Positions 16,615 to 25,985 are shown, numbered from the stretch's first letter. The stretch is 64,000 nucleotides of DNA from Methanobacteriota archaeon (GCA_016841665.1 JAENYT010000002.1:62001-126000); one strand, 5' to 3'. The notes: generated by a model not told the origin, from the sequence alone. A program made the numbers and translations.

Positions 16615-17616
16615 TCAGCGGCGGTTCCAGGGTTCCCTGAGGGTGGCCGGGCAGCGGTGCCGGAGGGGGCACGCACCGCAGTCCCGCGGATGGGTGGGGC
16701 AGCCCGCACTCTGCACGTACGCCGCAGCAAGTGCCGCCTCCTCGCATCCCGCATACCTCGGCGTGAGTGTTGTTCTTTTTTCCTCGATTTCCGCAGGCAT
16801 AGCATCCGGGTAGTAGCCGCTCCAGGCGACGTCATGCAAGCCCTGTTCCCTGCACTCCCCGGCAAGACGCTCCATGTCCTCCAAGCTGGGCCCGGGATGG
16901 TAGTAGAGGATGAAGTTCGGGCGAAAGCCGATGAGGCGGTAGGGGATATCAGGGTTGAGATCCGCGATGTAGGCGGCAATGGCAGGGATTTGGCGATCGG
17001 TGATGCCGGGAATGGCGACGGTGCGAAAGACCCTGATCTTTTCAGGGGCGCACTGTGCAAGGTACGCAGCGTTGCGGAGCACCGGCCCTGCGGGTGCTCC
17101 GGTGAGAGCGCGGTGCACGTGATCGTCGAATGCCTTGATCTCTAAGGTGATGCTGGAACAGAGGAAGGCGATCCGCTCCATCGCTTCGGGGGTGGAAAAG
17201 CCTCCTGTGGCGATGCCGATGCCAAGCGGGAGGTCCCGCTCCCTGACGACGTCCGCAACGTCTTCGATGAAGGGGAGGTGGATTGCCGGATCGCCTCCCG
17301 TGAAGCTGATCTTGTCCACGCGGATTCCCTTCACCTCCTTGAGGTGGCAGAGGATCTCGTCCACGAGTTCCCCGGGAGTGAGGCTTCTTCCGTACCACCA
17401 GAGAGGATCGGGGTACTGGGAGATCCGGTAGGCGTTGCAGTGCAGGCAGCGGTAGCAGCACCCGAGCAGGGTGACCGACATGCTGCGCAGTGTCTCGGAA
17501 CAGCTGATCGACGCCACTTCGGCAGCGCCCACGCGGCACACCCCGCGCGTGCCTGCGAGCCGGTCGACCCCGCATCGCCATTCACAGAGTTCGCAATGGG
17601 TATAGGATGCGCGCAT
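16615..17616 (-). CDS. Radical SAM protein, PFL-activase-like
   Basis: 333 residues. The 4Fe-4S motif is C-x3-C-x2-C (CCYRCLHC, about 53-60), followed by SFTGGDPAIHLPF (SAM-binding GGD). N-terminal CELCEWRCGV and C-terminal CPTHPRDCGACPLRHRC clusters suggest additional Fe-S sites. It resembles the pyruvate-formate-lyase-activase-like archaeal proteins (AmmeMemoRadiSam-related); the substrate is unknown. Single gene, convergent with purN (3-base gap). Confidence 0.83.
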   Translation of the reverse strand: MRASYTHCELCEWRCGVDRLAGTRGVCRVGAAEVASISCSETLRSMSVTLLGCCYRCLHCNAYRISQYPDPLWWYGRSLTPGELVDEILCHLKEVKGIRVDKISFTGGDPAIHLPFIEDVADVVRERDLPLGIGIATGGFSTPEAMERIAFLCSSITLEIKAFDDHVHRALTGAPAGPVLRNAAYLAQCAPEKIRVFRTVAIPGITDRQIPAIAAYIADLNPDIPYRLIGFRPNFILYYHPGPSLEDMERLAGECREQGLHDVAWSGYYPDAMPAEIEEKRTTLTPRYAGCEEAALAAAYVQSAGCPTHPRDCGACPLRHRCPATLREPWNRR

Positions 17617-17623
17617 TACCCTG

Positions 17624-17634
17624 TGCTATATTAT
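17624..17634 (+). promoter_or_regulatory. TATA box of the ribosomal/RNase P superoperon
   Basis: CTATATTATCT lies about 55 bases before the rnp4 ATG and would place a start site near 17655, giving a ~30-base leader. It is the best promoter candidate for the first genes of the long + strand superoperon. Confidence 0.45.
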
Positions 17635-17684
17635 CTAGGAGGAAAAATGTATTGAGTTGTTACCCGGGTTGACAGAACAAAACA

Positions 17685-18008
17685 ATGGCAGCGAAATCAA
17701 AGCACCCGAACAGGCGAAGAATCGCAATGGAACGCATCGAGCTGCTCTTTGCCGAGGCAGAGCGCGTGCATGCAGAGCACCCCGAGTGGAGCGACCGCTA
17801 CGTGGAGCGTGCATTAAAGATCGCAATGCGCACGCGCGTGAGGGTTCCCCGGGCACTGCGGCGCAGGTACTGCCGGCGGTGCCATGCATATCTGGTTTTC
17901 GGGGTGAACGCGCGGGTGCGGATACATGGCGGAAAGGTGGTGGTCACCTGTCTTGCCTGCGGGTACCAGCGGCGCTATCAGGTGGTGAAGCCGGATCATG
18001 AAGGGTGA
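17685..18008 (+). CDS. rnp4: Ribonuclease P protein component 4 (Rpp21)
   Basis: 107 residues. N-terminal helices followed by a zinc ribbon with CRRC (about 63-66) and CLAC (about 93-96). It binds RNase P RNA with the other protein subunits and helps 5' maturation of tRNA. First gene of the superoperon; its stop overlaps the YhbY start (18005-18008 region). Confidence 0.94.
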   Translation: MAAKSKHPNRRRIAMERIELLFAEAERVHAEHPEWSDRYVERALKIAMRTRVRVPRALRRRYCRRCHAYLVFGVNARVRIHGGKVVVTCLACGYQRRYQVVKPDHEG

Positions 18009-18234
18009 TTCCTTTCACACACTGAAACCAACGGTCTGGATCGGGAAGCAGGGGTGCACCGGTGCCCTCATCGAGGAGATCCGCGTGCAGCTGAAAACCC
18101 GCTCCCCTGTGAAGATCAAGTGGCTCAGGAACTGCGAGATCGACCCTGAAGACGTCGCCCTGCGTGCGGGAGCGCGTCTCCTCCAGGTACGGGGGCGGAC
18201 CATGATCCTTGGCGAAGCACGCCCGAAACCATAA
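17998..18234 (+). CDS. YhbY-family RNA-binding protein
   Basis: 78 residues forming a single CRM (CRS1-YhbY) domain: PTVWIGKQGCTGALIEEI has the conserved GxxG-type loop, and RLLQVRGRTMILGEARP ends the fold. Bacterial YhbY associates with the pre-50S ribosome; an assembly role is likely here, in keeping with the ribosomal neighbours. Overlaps rnp4 by 11 bases. Confidence 0.9.
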   Translation: MKGDSFHTLKPTVWIGKQGCTGALIEEIRVQLKTRSPVKIKWLRNCEIDPEDVALRAGARLLQVRGRTMILGEARPKP

Positions 18235-18249
18235 GGGCGGTCCGCTCGA

Positions 18250-18260
18250 AATAATTAAAA
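18250..18260 (+). promoter_or_regulatory. Putative TATA box before rps19e
   Basis: AATAATTAAAA lies about 60 bases before the S19e start in the 84-base gap after yhbY, with a ribosome site AGTGAGG at 18305-18311. It suggests an internal promoter so the ribosomal genes can be expressed apart from rnp4-yhbY. Confidence 0.45.
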
Positions 18261-18318
18261 GGACATTGTACAAATATGTAAAGACTGCTACTAGATACAT
18301 TGATAGTGAGGATACTAC

Positions 18319-18768
18319 ATGACAACGGTATTTGACATACCCCCCGCCGTGCTCATCAACAAAACGGCAGAGGAGCTCAAAGCACTTGAGCCGATCATGC
18401 CGCCTGAGTGGGCATCGTTTGCCAAGACGGGGGTTCACAAACAGGCGCCGCCGAACCAGGAGGACTGGTGGTATATCCGGACAGCCTCCATTCTGCGCCG
18501 CGTCTATATCGACGGACCGGTAGGTGTACAGCGTATGAGAACATTCTATGGCGGGAACCGTGACCGCGGGTCTAACCCCTACCAGTTCAGGAGGGGAAGC
18601 GGTTCCGTGCTCCGCAAGGCGCTCCAGCAGCTCGAAGAAGCAGGGCTGATCGAGCGTGTGGGCACGGGAAGGATCGTGTCCGCAAAAGGTCGCTCGTTTA
18701 TCGACAGGATCGCGAACGACCTCAAGATGGGTGTGGCCGAGACGGTCCCCGATCTGGCCAAATATTAA
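18319..18768 (+). CDS. rps19e: 30S ribosomal protein S19e
   Basis: 149 residues, a typical S19e: WASFAKTGVHKQAPPNQEDWWYIR, then GNRDRGSNPYQFRRGSGSV, then LQQLEEAGLIERVGTGRIVSAKG (winged-helix core). A small-subunit protein found in archaea and eukaryotes only. A ribosome site AGTGAGG precedes it. Confidence 0.97.
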   Translation: MTTVFDIPPAVLINKTAEELKALEPIMPPEWASFAKTGVHKQAPPNQEDWWYIRTASILRRVYIDGPVGVQRMRTFYGGNRDRGSNPYQFRRGSGSVLRKALQQLEEAGLIERVGTGRIVSAKGRSFIDRIANDLKMGVAETVPDLAKY

Positions 18769-18781
18769 ATGAGTGATATTC

Positions 18782-19120
18782 ATGGGCGATGATGAGCTGG
18801 CGGAACTTCGTCGACGAAGACTTGAGCAGCTCCAGCGTCAGCAGGCGGAACAGGGTGCGATGGAAGAGGAGATCGAGAGGCAGAAACATCTGGATGCACA
18901 GATCCAGCTGATTTTGAAGCAGGTGCTCGAACCTCAGGCCCGCGAGCGCCTCAACACCATCAAACTCACCCGCCCAGAGTTTGCCCGGGCGATCGAACAG
19001 CAACTTGTCGTGCTTGCCCAGAGCGGAAGAATACGCGAGCGGCTCACCGACGAGCAGTTGAAAGCGCTCTTGCAGCAGATTATCCCTGGAAAACGGGATT
19101 TCACTATCAAACGAAAATGA
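18782..19120 (+). CDS. PDCD5-family DNA-binding protein
   Basis: 112 residues from ATG 18782: an N-terminal helix of charged residues, then a three-helix bundle (ARERLNTIKLTRPEFARAIEQQLV) and the basic tail GKRDFTIKRK. Archaeal members bind DNA in vitro; the cellular role is unresolved. Its stop overlaps the next start by 4 bases (ATGA). Confidence 0.93.
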   Translation: MGDDELAELRRRRLEQLQRQQAEQGAMEEEIERQKHLDAQIQLILKQVLEPQARERLNTIKLTRPEFARAIEQQLVVLAQSGRIRERLTDEQLKALLQQIIPGKRDFTIKRK

Positions 19121-19707
19121 AAGCCGGGGTTCTCTTCAGTGGTGGAAAGGACAGTGCTCTCGCCGCGGTCATGCTATCCCGCGACTACGAGGTGGAACTC
19201 AATACCTTCGTGTTCCGCCCCGGGCAGGATATTGCAGCCGTGAAGGATGCGGCGCAAGCGCTGGGATTTCCCCATTTCACGAGGGTGCTCGGTGATGCAC
19301 TGCTGCAGGAGGCATGTGACATGGTGGTGGGATGCGGATACCCGAACGATGCCATCAACCTCGTGCATCGCCATGCCATTTCCCGCCTTGCCGCGCTGTA
19401 CCCGGTTGTGGGTGACGGAACAAGGTTCAACGATCGTGTTCCCATGCTCTCCACCGGTGAGGTGCAGAGCATTGAAGCACGACTGGGGTGCAGTTATGTC
19501 CGCCCCTTGCTCGGGTTCGGCACCAGCGAGGTCAAACGCCTTGCCGAGCGGCACCTGGTGGTTCGCTTCGGTGAGACTGGAGAGATCGAGAACGGTGATT
19601 ACGAGCACGAGATCAGGGGAGCACTCCGCGACCGCGGGTGCGATCTTGCATCGCTCTTCCCTGCACGCCACCGGCAGTCGCTCGTCGTGAGCGTCATCTG
19701 CGGGTAA
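19117..19707 (+). CDS. PP-loop ATPase, COG2117-like (alpha hydrolase superfamily)
   Basis: 196 residues. SGGKDSALAA (about 8-17) is the ATP-pyrophosphatase PP-loop found in enzymes that adenylate tRNA or small substrates; later motifs include GDGTRFNDRVP and YVRPLLGFG. The group has been called a predicted tRNA thiolation subunit, without proof. Its place inside a ribosomal/tRNA operon supports an RNA-modification role. Coupled to the PDCD5 gene by a 4-base overlap. Confidence 0.8.
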   Translation: MKAGVLFSGGKDSALAAVMLSRDYEVELNTFVFRPGQDIAAVKDAAQALGFPHFTRVLGDALLQEACDMVVGCGYPNDAINLVHRHAISRLAALYPVVGDGTRFNDRVPMLSTGEVQSIEARLGCSYVRPLLGFGTSEVKRLAERHLVVRFGETGEIENGDYEHEIRGALRDRGCDLASLFPARHRQSLVVSVICG

Positions 19708-19728
19708 CAATCTTATGTGGTGAATACT

Positions 19729-19881
19729 ATGAGCAAAGTGACGAAAGGTCGAAAGATCAGGCTGGCGAAAGCATGTGAGCAGAACCGCCGCGTGCCGGCC
19801 TGGGTGATGATCAGGACGAAAAGAAACGTGAGTTCGCATCCGCGCCGCCGCAGCTGGCGCCGCAGCTCTCTGAAGGTGTAA
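19729..19881 (+). CDS. rpl39e: 50S ribosomal protein L39e
   Basis: 50 residues, too short for many gene finders: [20 protein letters not shown], then [20 protein letters not shown] and SWRRSSLKV, the classic very basic L39e. It lines the peptide exit tunnel. Followed after 4 bases by rpl31e, the usual archaeal order. Confidence 0.96.
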   Translation: MSKVTKGRKIRLAKACEQNRRVPAWVMIRTKRNVSSHPRRRSWRRSSLKV

Positions 19882-19885
19882 GCGC

Positions 19886-20149
19886 ATGGTCGACGTACTG
19901 AAAGAACAGATCTATGTGATCCCTCTCCGCGACGTAAAAAGGGCTCCCCGGTGGAAGCGGAGCAACAAAGCGGTCAAAGACATCCGCGCATTTCTCGTCA
20001 AGCACATGAAGAGCGAGGACGTCAAGATCGACCGCAGCATCAACGAGAAAGTGTGGGATCGGGGCAGTGAAAAACCCCCGAGGAAGATACGCGTCCGCGC
20101 CATGAAATTCGAGGACGGGCAGGTTCAGGCCGAGCTCGCCGAGGAGTGA
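19886..20149 (+). CDS. rpl31e: 50S ribosomal protein L31e
   Basis: 87 residues: [31 protein letters not shown] and [19 protein letters not shown] are typical of L31e, located near the exit tunnel rim. Ends one base before eif6. Confidence 0.97.
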   Translation: MVDVLKEQIYVIPLRDVKRAPRWKRSNKAVKDIRAFLVKHMKSEDVKIDRSINEKVWDRGSEKPPRKIRVRAMKFEDGQVQAELAEE

Positions 20150-20150
20150 G

Positions 20151-20813
20151 ATGACCGACACGATCGATTTTGCCGGCGATCAGCACATCGGAGTGTTCTC
20201 AAGGGTATTCGAGGATATCGCAGTCCTCCCTCCATCGGCACCCGAACCGTTCACTGCAGCGGTGAAAGACGAACTCGACGTCGAGATAGTCACCACCACC
20301 ATCCAGGGAAGTTCGATCGTCGGGTCGCTGCTTGCCGGGAATACCCACGGGCTGGTGGTCAGCGGGCTCGCGACCCCGGAGGAGCGGGCGGTGCTGGAGG
20401 AGTACCGGGACGTGATGCTGCTCGAGCGTGTCATGAACGCTGCAGGCAACGTGATTCTGGCGAATGATCTGTTTGCCGTGGTGCATCCCGGAATGCCCGA
20501 AGGTCTGGCAGAGGAGATCGGTTCATTTCTCAAAGTACCGGTGCTCATGAGCACGCTCGGGGGACTGCCCACCGTGGGCATGGCGGCGGTGAGCACAAAT
20601 CGCGGGGTGCTTGTCCATGCCCGTGCGACAGCCCAGGAGATCGCCCATCTCGAGGCTATGGCCGACCTTCCCATCGGGACGGGTTCGGTGAACATGGGGA
20701 GCGGGCTGATCGGCACCGGGCTGGTCGCCAACAGCAGGGGGTTCCTTGCGGGGCAGTATACGAGCGGGTTCGAGCTGGGAAGAATAGAGGAAGTTTTCGG
20801 ATTTTTGGAGTGA
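20151..20813 (+). CDS. eif6: Translation initiation factor 6 (aIF6)
   Basis: 220 residues, pentein fold of five repeats; motifs [39 protein letters not shown] and [17 protein letters not shown] recur around the ring. It binds the large subunit and prevents premature joining of subunits. In the conserved L31e-aIF6-LX gene order. Confidence 0.97.
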   Translation: MTDTIDFAGDQHIGVFSRVFEDIAVLPPSAPEPFTAAVKDELDVEIVTTTIQGSSIVGSLLAGNTHGLVVSGLATPEERAVLEEYRDVMLLERVMNAAGNVILANDLFAVVHPGMPEGLAEEIGSFLKVPVLMSTLGGLPTVGMAAVSTNRGVLVHARATAQEIAHLEAMADLPIGTGSVNMGSGLIGTGLVANSRGFLAGQYTSGFELGRIEEVFGFLE

Positions 20814-20817
20814 TGGT

Positions 20818-21003
20818 ATGGCACAGTATGAAGTGACAGGAACGTTTAAAATCGGCAGCGAGTGGAAGACCTACACCAAGACGATCGACGCCCTGAACGA
20901 AACACAGGCACAAGAACGAATTTTTACGGATCTGGGGAGCAAACACCGGCTCAAGAGAAATTATATCACCGTTTCTGGCGTAACCCTTGTTGATGGTGAA
21001 TAA
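20818..21003 (+). CDS. rplX: 50S ribosomal protein L18Ae/LX
   Basis: 61 residues: EVTGTFKIGSEWKTYTKTIDA... ERIFTDLGSKHRLKRN; the archaeal LX (L20a/L18Ae) protein. Overlaps the start of the prefoldin gene by about 11 bases. Confidence 0.95.
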   Translation: MAQYEVTGTFKIGSEWKTYTKTIDALNETQAQERIFTDLGSKHRLKRNYITVSGVTLVDGE

Positions 21004-21442
21004 CGTGGAGAACGTGCAGGGGCGCGAAATGGAGATGCTCCAGGAGTATCTCAATGAGTTCGGCCAGCAGATAGAAATTCTCTCCCGCCAGGTGCAGATG
21101 ATCGAGCAGCGACGGTTCGAGTCGTTCGCCGCCATCGATACGCTCAAAGAACTGGGCGAGAACGGCAGCGATGTGGTGCTGCTCCAGCTCGGCGGAGGGG
21201 CAAGCCTGCGGGTGAAGATTGTCGATCCCGACAGGGTTCTGCTCAATATCGGGTCCGATGTCATTGTTGAGCGCCGGAATGCCGAGGCTATCGACTTTCT
21301 CCAGGATCGCAACCGGGAAATGGAAGCGATGATCAAGAAACTCTCCGCAAATATCAATGAGATCCGCACCCAGGCCAACGAAGTGGCTAAACGGATCGAG
21401 ATGACCTACAGGAAGGCCCAGTCGTCCCAGGCAGGTCAATAA
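20993..21442 (+). CDS. pfdA: Prefoldin subunit alpha
   Basis: 149 residues. Two long coiled-coil helices (about 8-45 and 100-140) flank a beta-hairpin segment (VLLQLGGGASLRVKIVDPDRVLLNIGSDVIVER). It forms the hexameric prefoldin that hands unfolded proteins to the thermosome. I took ATG 20993, which overlaps the LX stop region; a TTG at 20987 is also in frame. Confidence 0.95.
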   Translation: MVNNVENVQGREMEMLQEYLNEFGQQIEILSRQVQMIEQRRFESFAAIDTLKELGENGSDVVLLQLGGGASLRVKIVDPDRVLLNIGSDVIVERRNAEAIDFLQDRNREMEAMIKKLSANINEIRTQANEVAKRIEMTYRKAQSSQAGQ

Positions 21443-21445
21443 TTC

Positions 21446-22525
21446 ATGTTCGGTTCACTGAAAGACAAACTCCGCGGCGTCAAAGACAAGCTTGGGCTCA
21501 GCATCGAGTCCGCGGCTGAGGCGGCACCGGAGGAGCCCCTTCCCGTTGAGATGGAGGAATCGCCCGCTCCCGTGCCCGCGGAAGGACCGGGAGAAGAGGC
21601 ACCGGCTCCTGAACAAAAGACTGCGAAGAAGAAATCGACTCTTGCCGAGCGCGTCAGGGTGCTGGTCACCGAACGTGAGGTGATGCTTGACGAGAAGGAT
21701 GTCGCCGAACCGCTGCAGGATCTGGAGATCGTGCTTCTGGAAAATGACGTGGCGCTGCCGGTGGCGGATGCCATCGTCGAGCATATACGTTCCGATCTCG
21801 TGGGAAGGCGCAGAAAGATCGGTGCATCGGTGGACACCCTCGTGATGGATACGCTGAAAGGCGCGCTCCTCAATGTACTCGGGGAGGGCTTCTCCCTCAC
21901 CGGGTACATCGATTCTCACGAACGCCCCGTCAAGGTGCTCTTCACCGGAGTGAACGGCACGGGGAAAACGACCAGCATCGCCAAGATCGCAAGTTACCTG
22001 AAAAAACAGGGCTATTCGGTGGTCATCGGCTCGGGCGACACCTTCAGGGCAGGCGCCAACGAGCAGATGAAGACGCATGCCGATCGCGTCGGAGTGAAGG
22101 TGATACGCCACCAGGAAGGCGCCGACCCTTCCGCGGTGCTCTTTGATGCGGTGCAGTATGCCACCGCCCACAACATCGACGTCGTGCTTGCGGATACCGC
22201 CGGGCGGTTCCACAACCGCGCCAACCTCATGAACCAGCTGGAAAAGATCCGCCGTGTGATGAAACCCGACCTCGTGGTCTATGTCGACGAAGCGGTGGCG
22301 GGCAACGACGCGGTCATCCGCGCGGAGGAGTTCAACAATGCGGTGGGCACCGACGCCGTGGTCCTGACCAAGGCGGACATGGATCCCCGGGGAGGGGCGG
22401 CCATCTCCATCGCTCATACCATAGGAAAGCCGGTCATGTTTCTCGGCGTGGGGCAGAGTTACGACGATGTTGTTCCCTTCCGCCCCGAAGACGTGGTGGA
22501 CGAGCTCCTGCGTGAGGAGGACTAA
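21446..22525 (+). CDS. ftsY: SRP receptor FtsY
   Basis: 359 residues. An acidic, low-complexity N-terminus (about 20-70, rich in Glu, Pro and Ala) precedes the N domain and the GTPase domain with GVNGTGKTTSIAKIA, DTAGRFHNRANL and the guanine motif TKAD (canonical TKLD). It docks SRP-bound ribosomes at the membrane. Located beside its partner SRP54. Confidence 0.97.
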   Translation: MFGSLKDKLRGVKDKLGLSIESAAEAAPEEPLPVEMEESPAPVPAEGPGEEAPAPEQKTAKKKSTLAERVRVLVTEREVMLDEKDVAEPLQDLEIVLLENDVALPVADAIVEHIRSDLVGRRRKIGASVDTLVMDTLKGALLNVLGEGFSLTGYIDSHERPVKVLFTGVNGTGKTTSIAKIASYLKKQGYSVVIGSGDTFRAGANEQMKTHADRVGVKVIRHQEGADPSAVLFDAVQYATAHNIDVVLADTAGRFHNRANLMNQLEKIRRVMKPDLVVYVDEAVAGNDAVIRAEEFNNAVGTDAVVLTKADMDPRGGAAISIAHTIGKPVMFLGVGQSYDDVVPFRPEDVVDELLREED

Positions 22526-22528
22526 AAA

Positions 22529-23851
22529 ATGCTCGACCGGCTGGGAAGCGGACTCAAGGACGCACTGAAGAAACTGGCAGGCAAAACGGTCATCGACAAG
22601 GCGGCGGTTGATGAGCTGGTCCGGGATCTCCAGCGCGCCCTCATCGGTGCGGATGTCAATGTCAAGCTGGTGATGCAGCTCTCCCAGGCGATAAAACAGC
22701 GAGCCCTCGAGGAGGAACCGCCGAAGGGAATGAGCGTGCGGGAGCACGTGCTGCGCATCGTCTACCAGGAACTGGTCAACCTGATGGGGCACGGTGCGGA
22801 GGTGCAGCTGGGCCCGCAGACCATCCTCATGGCCGGGCTGCAGGGGAGCGGAAAGACCACCACAACGGCTAAGCTCGCCCGCTACTTCCAGCGCAAAGGC
22901 CTCAGGGTGGGCGTGGTCTGTGCCGACGTCTTCCGTCCGGGAGCCCACGCCCAGCTGAACACCCTGTGTACGAAGATCAACGTCCCCTGTTATGGCGAGG
23001 CCGAGGAGAAGGACGCCGTGGCGATCGTCCGGCGCGGGCTGGGGGAACTCAAACATGCCGAGGTCGTCATCATCGATACCCAGGGGAGGCACGCACTGGA
23101 AGACGACCTCATCGACGAGATCGTCAGGATCAACGAGCTCACCCATGCAACCCACCGGTGGCTGGTCATCGATGCGGCACTGGGCCAGCAGGCGCGTGAC
23201 CAGGCACGCCGCTTCCACGACGCCATCAACATCGACGGCGTGATCATCACCAAGATGGACGGAACGGCCAAGGGCGGCGGTGCGCTCTCGGCGGTCTCCG
23301 AGACACAGAGCGGCATCGTGTTCATCGGGAGCGGGGAGACCATCGACGATCTCGAGCGGTTCGATCCCGACGGCTTCATCTCCCGCCTGCTGGGCATGGG
23401 CGACCTGCGGGCTCTCGTGGAACGTGCAGAAGAGGTCATCGGCGAGGATGACGTGGACATGAACGCCCTCCTGAAGGGCAAGTTCACCCTCCGCGACATG
23501 TACAAGCAGATGGAAGCCCTCAAAAAGATGGGGCCGCTCAAGCAGGTCATGAGCATGCTCCCCCTCGGCGGCATGGACATCCCGCAGGACGCCTATGACG
23601 TGACCGGACAGAAGATGGAGCGCTACCGAGTCATCATGGACTCAATGACCGATGCCGAACTGGAAACCCCCTCGGTGATCGGGGGATCGCGCATCCACCG
23701 CATCGCCATGGGTGCGGGCTCCTCACCCGACGAGGTGCGCGAGCTCCTCAAGTACTACAAGACCATGCAGCGCGCCCTCAAGCTCTTCCGCGGGGGCGGG
23801 GGCGGCAAATTCAACATGCAGCGCATGATGAAGAAGTTCGGCGGGATGTAA
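22529..23851 (+). CDS. srp54: Signal recognition particle 54 kDa protein
   Basis: 440 residues. N domain, G domain with [15 protein letters not shown], the G3 motif DTQGRH (DTAGR is usual) and [15 protein letters not shown], then the Met-rich M domain (about 300-440) that binds signal peptides and 7S RNA. Three bases after ftsY. The 7S RNA gene itself is not in the window as far as I can see. Confidence 0.97.
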   Translation: MLDRLGSGLKDALKKLAGKTVIDKAAVDELVRDLQRALIGADVNVKLVMQLSQAIKQRALEEEPPKGMSVREHVLRIVYQELVNLMGHGAEVQLGPQTILMAGLQGSGKTTTTAKLARYFQRKGLRVGVVCADVFRPGAHAQLNTLCTKINVPCYGEAEEKDAVAIVRRGLGELKHAEVVIIDTQGRHALEDDLIDEIVRINELTHATHRWLVIDAALGQQARDQARRFHDAINIDGVIITKMDGTAKGGGALSAVSETQSGIVFIGSGETIDDLERFDPDGFISRLLGMGDLRALVERAEEVIGEDDVDMNALLKGKFTLRDMYKQMEALKKMGPLKQVMSMLPLGGMDIPQDAYDVTGQKMERYRVIMDSMTDAELETPSVIGGSRIHRIAMGAGSSPDEVRELLKYYKTMQRALKLFRGGGGGKFNMQRMMKKFGGM

Positions 23852-23856
23852 CACCA

Positions 23857-24426
23857 ATGGTGCGGTTTGCGGTGGTGGGCCACAGGGCCCGGACGACCGG
23901 TGATTTCTCGCTCAACGACCTTCCGGGAGGCGCGGGGCGCATGGACGTGCTCTGCAGGTGCGTGAATTCGGCCTTTTTTCTCTCCCACGATATCAGGCGG
24001 GATGTGGAGTGTATCCTCGTCCTTCTCGGCGAGCCGGACCCCCCGAAGACGATCCTCTTCCGGGGAGACGAGCTGCGCTACCTCAGTCCTGACGAGCGCA
24101 GCGCCGCATCGCTCATCAAAAAGGCGCTCAACATCCCCTGCGGTTCTGAATACCGCGAATCGACGAAAGGCGTGTATGTCAGGAAAGGGGGTCTGGCAGA
24201 GCTGCTCGGCGAGCATGAGTTCGTGCAACTCGACGAGGGCGGCGCGGATGTCAGGGAGCTGGAGGCGCTTCCGGACGCCTGGCTGCTGAGCGACCATATG
24301 GACTTTACCGCGGAAGAGGCGGAACTGGCGGCCGATCTTGCGCGCATATCGGTCGGCCCGAGGATACTGCATGCCGACCACACCATCACGGTGGTACTCA
24401 ATGAAATCGATCGGAGCGAATGCTGA
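23857..24426 (+). CDS. trmY: tRNA pseudouridine(54) N1-methyltransferase
   Basis: 189 residues, SPOUT-fold: FAVVGHRARTTGDFSLNDLPGGAGRMDVLCRC at the start, then RGDELRYLSPDERSAASLIKKAL near the SAM-binding knot, ending in the AERP-like hydrophobic strand. It converts pseudouridine 54 of archaeal tRNA to 1-methylpseudouridine. It overlaps pus10, which makes its substrate base. Confidence 0.95.
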   Translation: MVRFAVVGHRARTTGDFSLNDLPGGAGRMDVLCRCVNSAFFLSHDIRRDVECILVLLGEPDPPKTILFRGDELRYLSPDERSAASLIKKALNIPCGSEYRESTKGVYVRKGGLAELLGEHEFVQLDEGGADVRELEALPDAWLLSDHMDFTAEEAELAADLARISVGPRILHADHTITVVLNEIDRSEC

Positions 24427-25685
24427 TGGAACTTCTCGATTGTGTGGCCTCAATTCTTGAATACGGGCCGATATGCGACCACTGTCTCGGCAGGATGTTC
24501 GGGAAGCGGTCGCACAGCCTGGGCAATGACGAGCGAGGGCGCGCACTTCGCATCACCGGAGCGATAGCCCGGGATGTGCCATTTGCACCGGAAACCGAGA
24601 TATGCTGGATATGCAGCGGGCTCTTTGAGGAGCTCGACTCATGGGCCGACCGGGTTGCAGCGGCGCTGGAGGGCATCGAATTCGACACCCTGCTCATCGG
24701 CTGCAGGGTGCCGCCGCTCATCACCGAGAGCGAGGAGATGGTCTGGACCGACCTTTCGCTCACCCACCCCGAACCCCTGAAAGCAGAGTTCAACCGCGAG
24801 GTGGGCAAACGGGTATCCGCGCGCACGGGGCACGAGGTGGATTTCAAGCAGCCCGACGTGGTGGCCATCGCCGACCTTGCCAGGGGTGGCGTGGAGGTGC
24901 AGATCAGCCCCCTCTTCATCTACGGGCGGTACTGGAAGTACGAGCGGGGCATTCCCCAGACCCGCTGGCACTGCAGGGTGTGCAGGGGGAAAGGGTGCGA
25001 ACGGTGCGGTTTCACCGGCAAGATGTATGCCGACTCGGTGGAAGAGCTCATCGCCCGGCCGCTGATTGCGGCATTTTCGGCAGAGGATGCCGTGCTGCAC
25101 GGTGCGGGGCGCGAGGACATCGATGCCCGGATGCTGGGCACGGGCCGTCCCTTTGTGATCGAGGTGGTGGCACCCACGACCCGCCACCATGACCTCTCCG
25201 CACTCCAGGAAGCCGTCAACCGGAGCGCCGGGGGAAGGGTTGCGGTCATGCTCGACCACATAAGCGACCGCCGTGAAGTGGAAACTATTAAATCCGAAAA
25301 AGCGCATAAAAAATACAGCATTCTGGTTGAAATCGAAGGTGCTTTCTCGAAAGAGGAGGTTCAAACCGCCCTGAAAACCCTCGAGGGGGTGACAATACAC
25401 CAGCGCACCCCGGCGAGAGTATCGCATCGCAGATCGGACAGGGTGAGAAAGCGCCACGTCAAGGAGATAGAGTGCGTTGGAGTCCAGGACGGCAAATTTT
25501 TGATAGAAGTCCTCGGCGAGGCGGGACTCTACATCAAAGAGCTGATTTCGGGGGATGGCGGAAGAACCACGCCGAGTCTCACTGAAATCCTGGGTGCTGC
25601 GGCACGGGTGACCAGCCTGGATGTGGTGATGGTAGAAGCGGTCGTCCCCGAAACGCGACCCCCCCAACAGATGAATACGGAGTAG
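24420..25685 (+). CDS. pus10: tRNA pseudouridine(54/55) synthase Pus10
   Basis: 421 residues. N-terminal zinc/THUMP domain with CDHCLGRMFGKR and CWICSGLF; internal zinc ribbon CRVCRGKGCERCGFTG; catalytic region REDIDARMLGTGRPFV with the essential Asp. Makes pseudouridine at T-loop positions 54 and 55. ATG 24420 overlaps the trmY stop, and ATG 24426 is a second choice. Directly coupled to the methylase for position 54. Confidence 0.94.
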   Translation: MLMELLDCVASILEYGPICDHCLGRMFGKRSHSLGNDERGRALRITGAIARDVPFAPETEICWICSGLFEELDSWADRVAAALEGIEFDTLLIGCRVPPLITESEEMVWTDLSLTHPEPLKAEFNREVGKRVSARTGHEVDFKQPDVVAIADLARGGVEVQISPLFIYGRYWKYERGIPQTRWHCRVCRGKGCERCGFTGKMYADSVEELIARPLIAAFSAEDAVLHGAGREDIDARMLGTGRPFVIEVVAPTTRHHDLSALQEAVNRSAGGRVAVMLDHISDRREVETIKSEKAHKKYSILVEIEGAFSKEEVQTALKTLEGVTIHQRTPARVSHRRSDRVRKRHVKEIECVGVQDGKFLIEVLGEAGLYIKELISGDGGRTTPSLTEILGAAARVTSLDVVMVEAVVPETRPPQQMNTE

Positions 25686-25691
25686 GTGAAT

Positions 25692-25985
25692 ATGGCACAT
25701 CATAATGGTCCACGAAAAAAGACACGGTATAAATTCAAGAAGGCACTGCGAAGGAGAGGTATTGCACCGGCAACCACGGTGATCCAGAAGTTCGATGTCG
25801 GACAGAGGGTCCATCTCGTGATCGATCCGAGCGTCCACGCCGGTATGCCGCACCGCCGCTTCCACGGAAAGACCGGAACGGTGGTCGGGCAGCGGGGACG
25901 CGCCTGGGTTGTCGAGATCAGGGACGGCAATGCGACAAAAACGGTCATTGCCCGATCGCAACATCTAAAGCCACAAAAAATATAA
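25692..25985 (+). CDS. rpl21e: 50S ribosomal protein L21e
   Basis: 97 residues from ATG 25692: GPRKKTRYKFKKALRRRG, HLVIDPSVHAGMPHRRFHG, GKTGTVVGQRGRAWVVEI; a typical L21e. A GTG at 25686 would add two residues. Six bases after pus10. Confidence 0.97.
   Translation: MAHHNGPRKKTRYKFKKALRRRGIAPATTVIQKFDVGQRVHLVIDPSVHAGMPHRRFHGKTGTVVGQRGRAWVVEIRDGNATKTVIARSQHLKPQKI

Noticed and set aside
17637-17655. Perfect ribosome site AGGAGG followed by ATG TAT TGA, a two-codon upstream ORF before rnp4
   Set aside because: The probable TATA box at 17624-17634 would start transcription near 17655, after this element, so it is unlikely to be translated.
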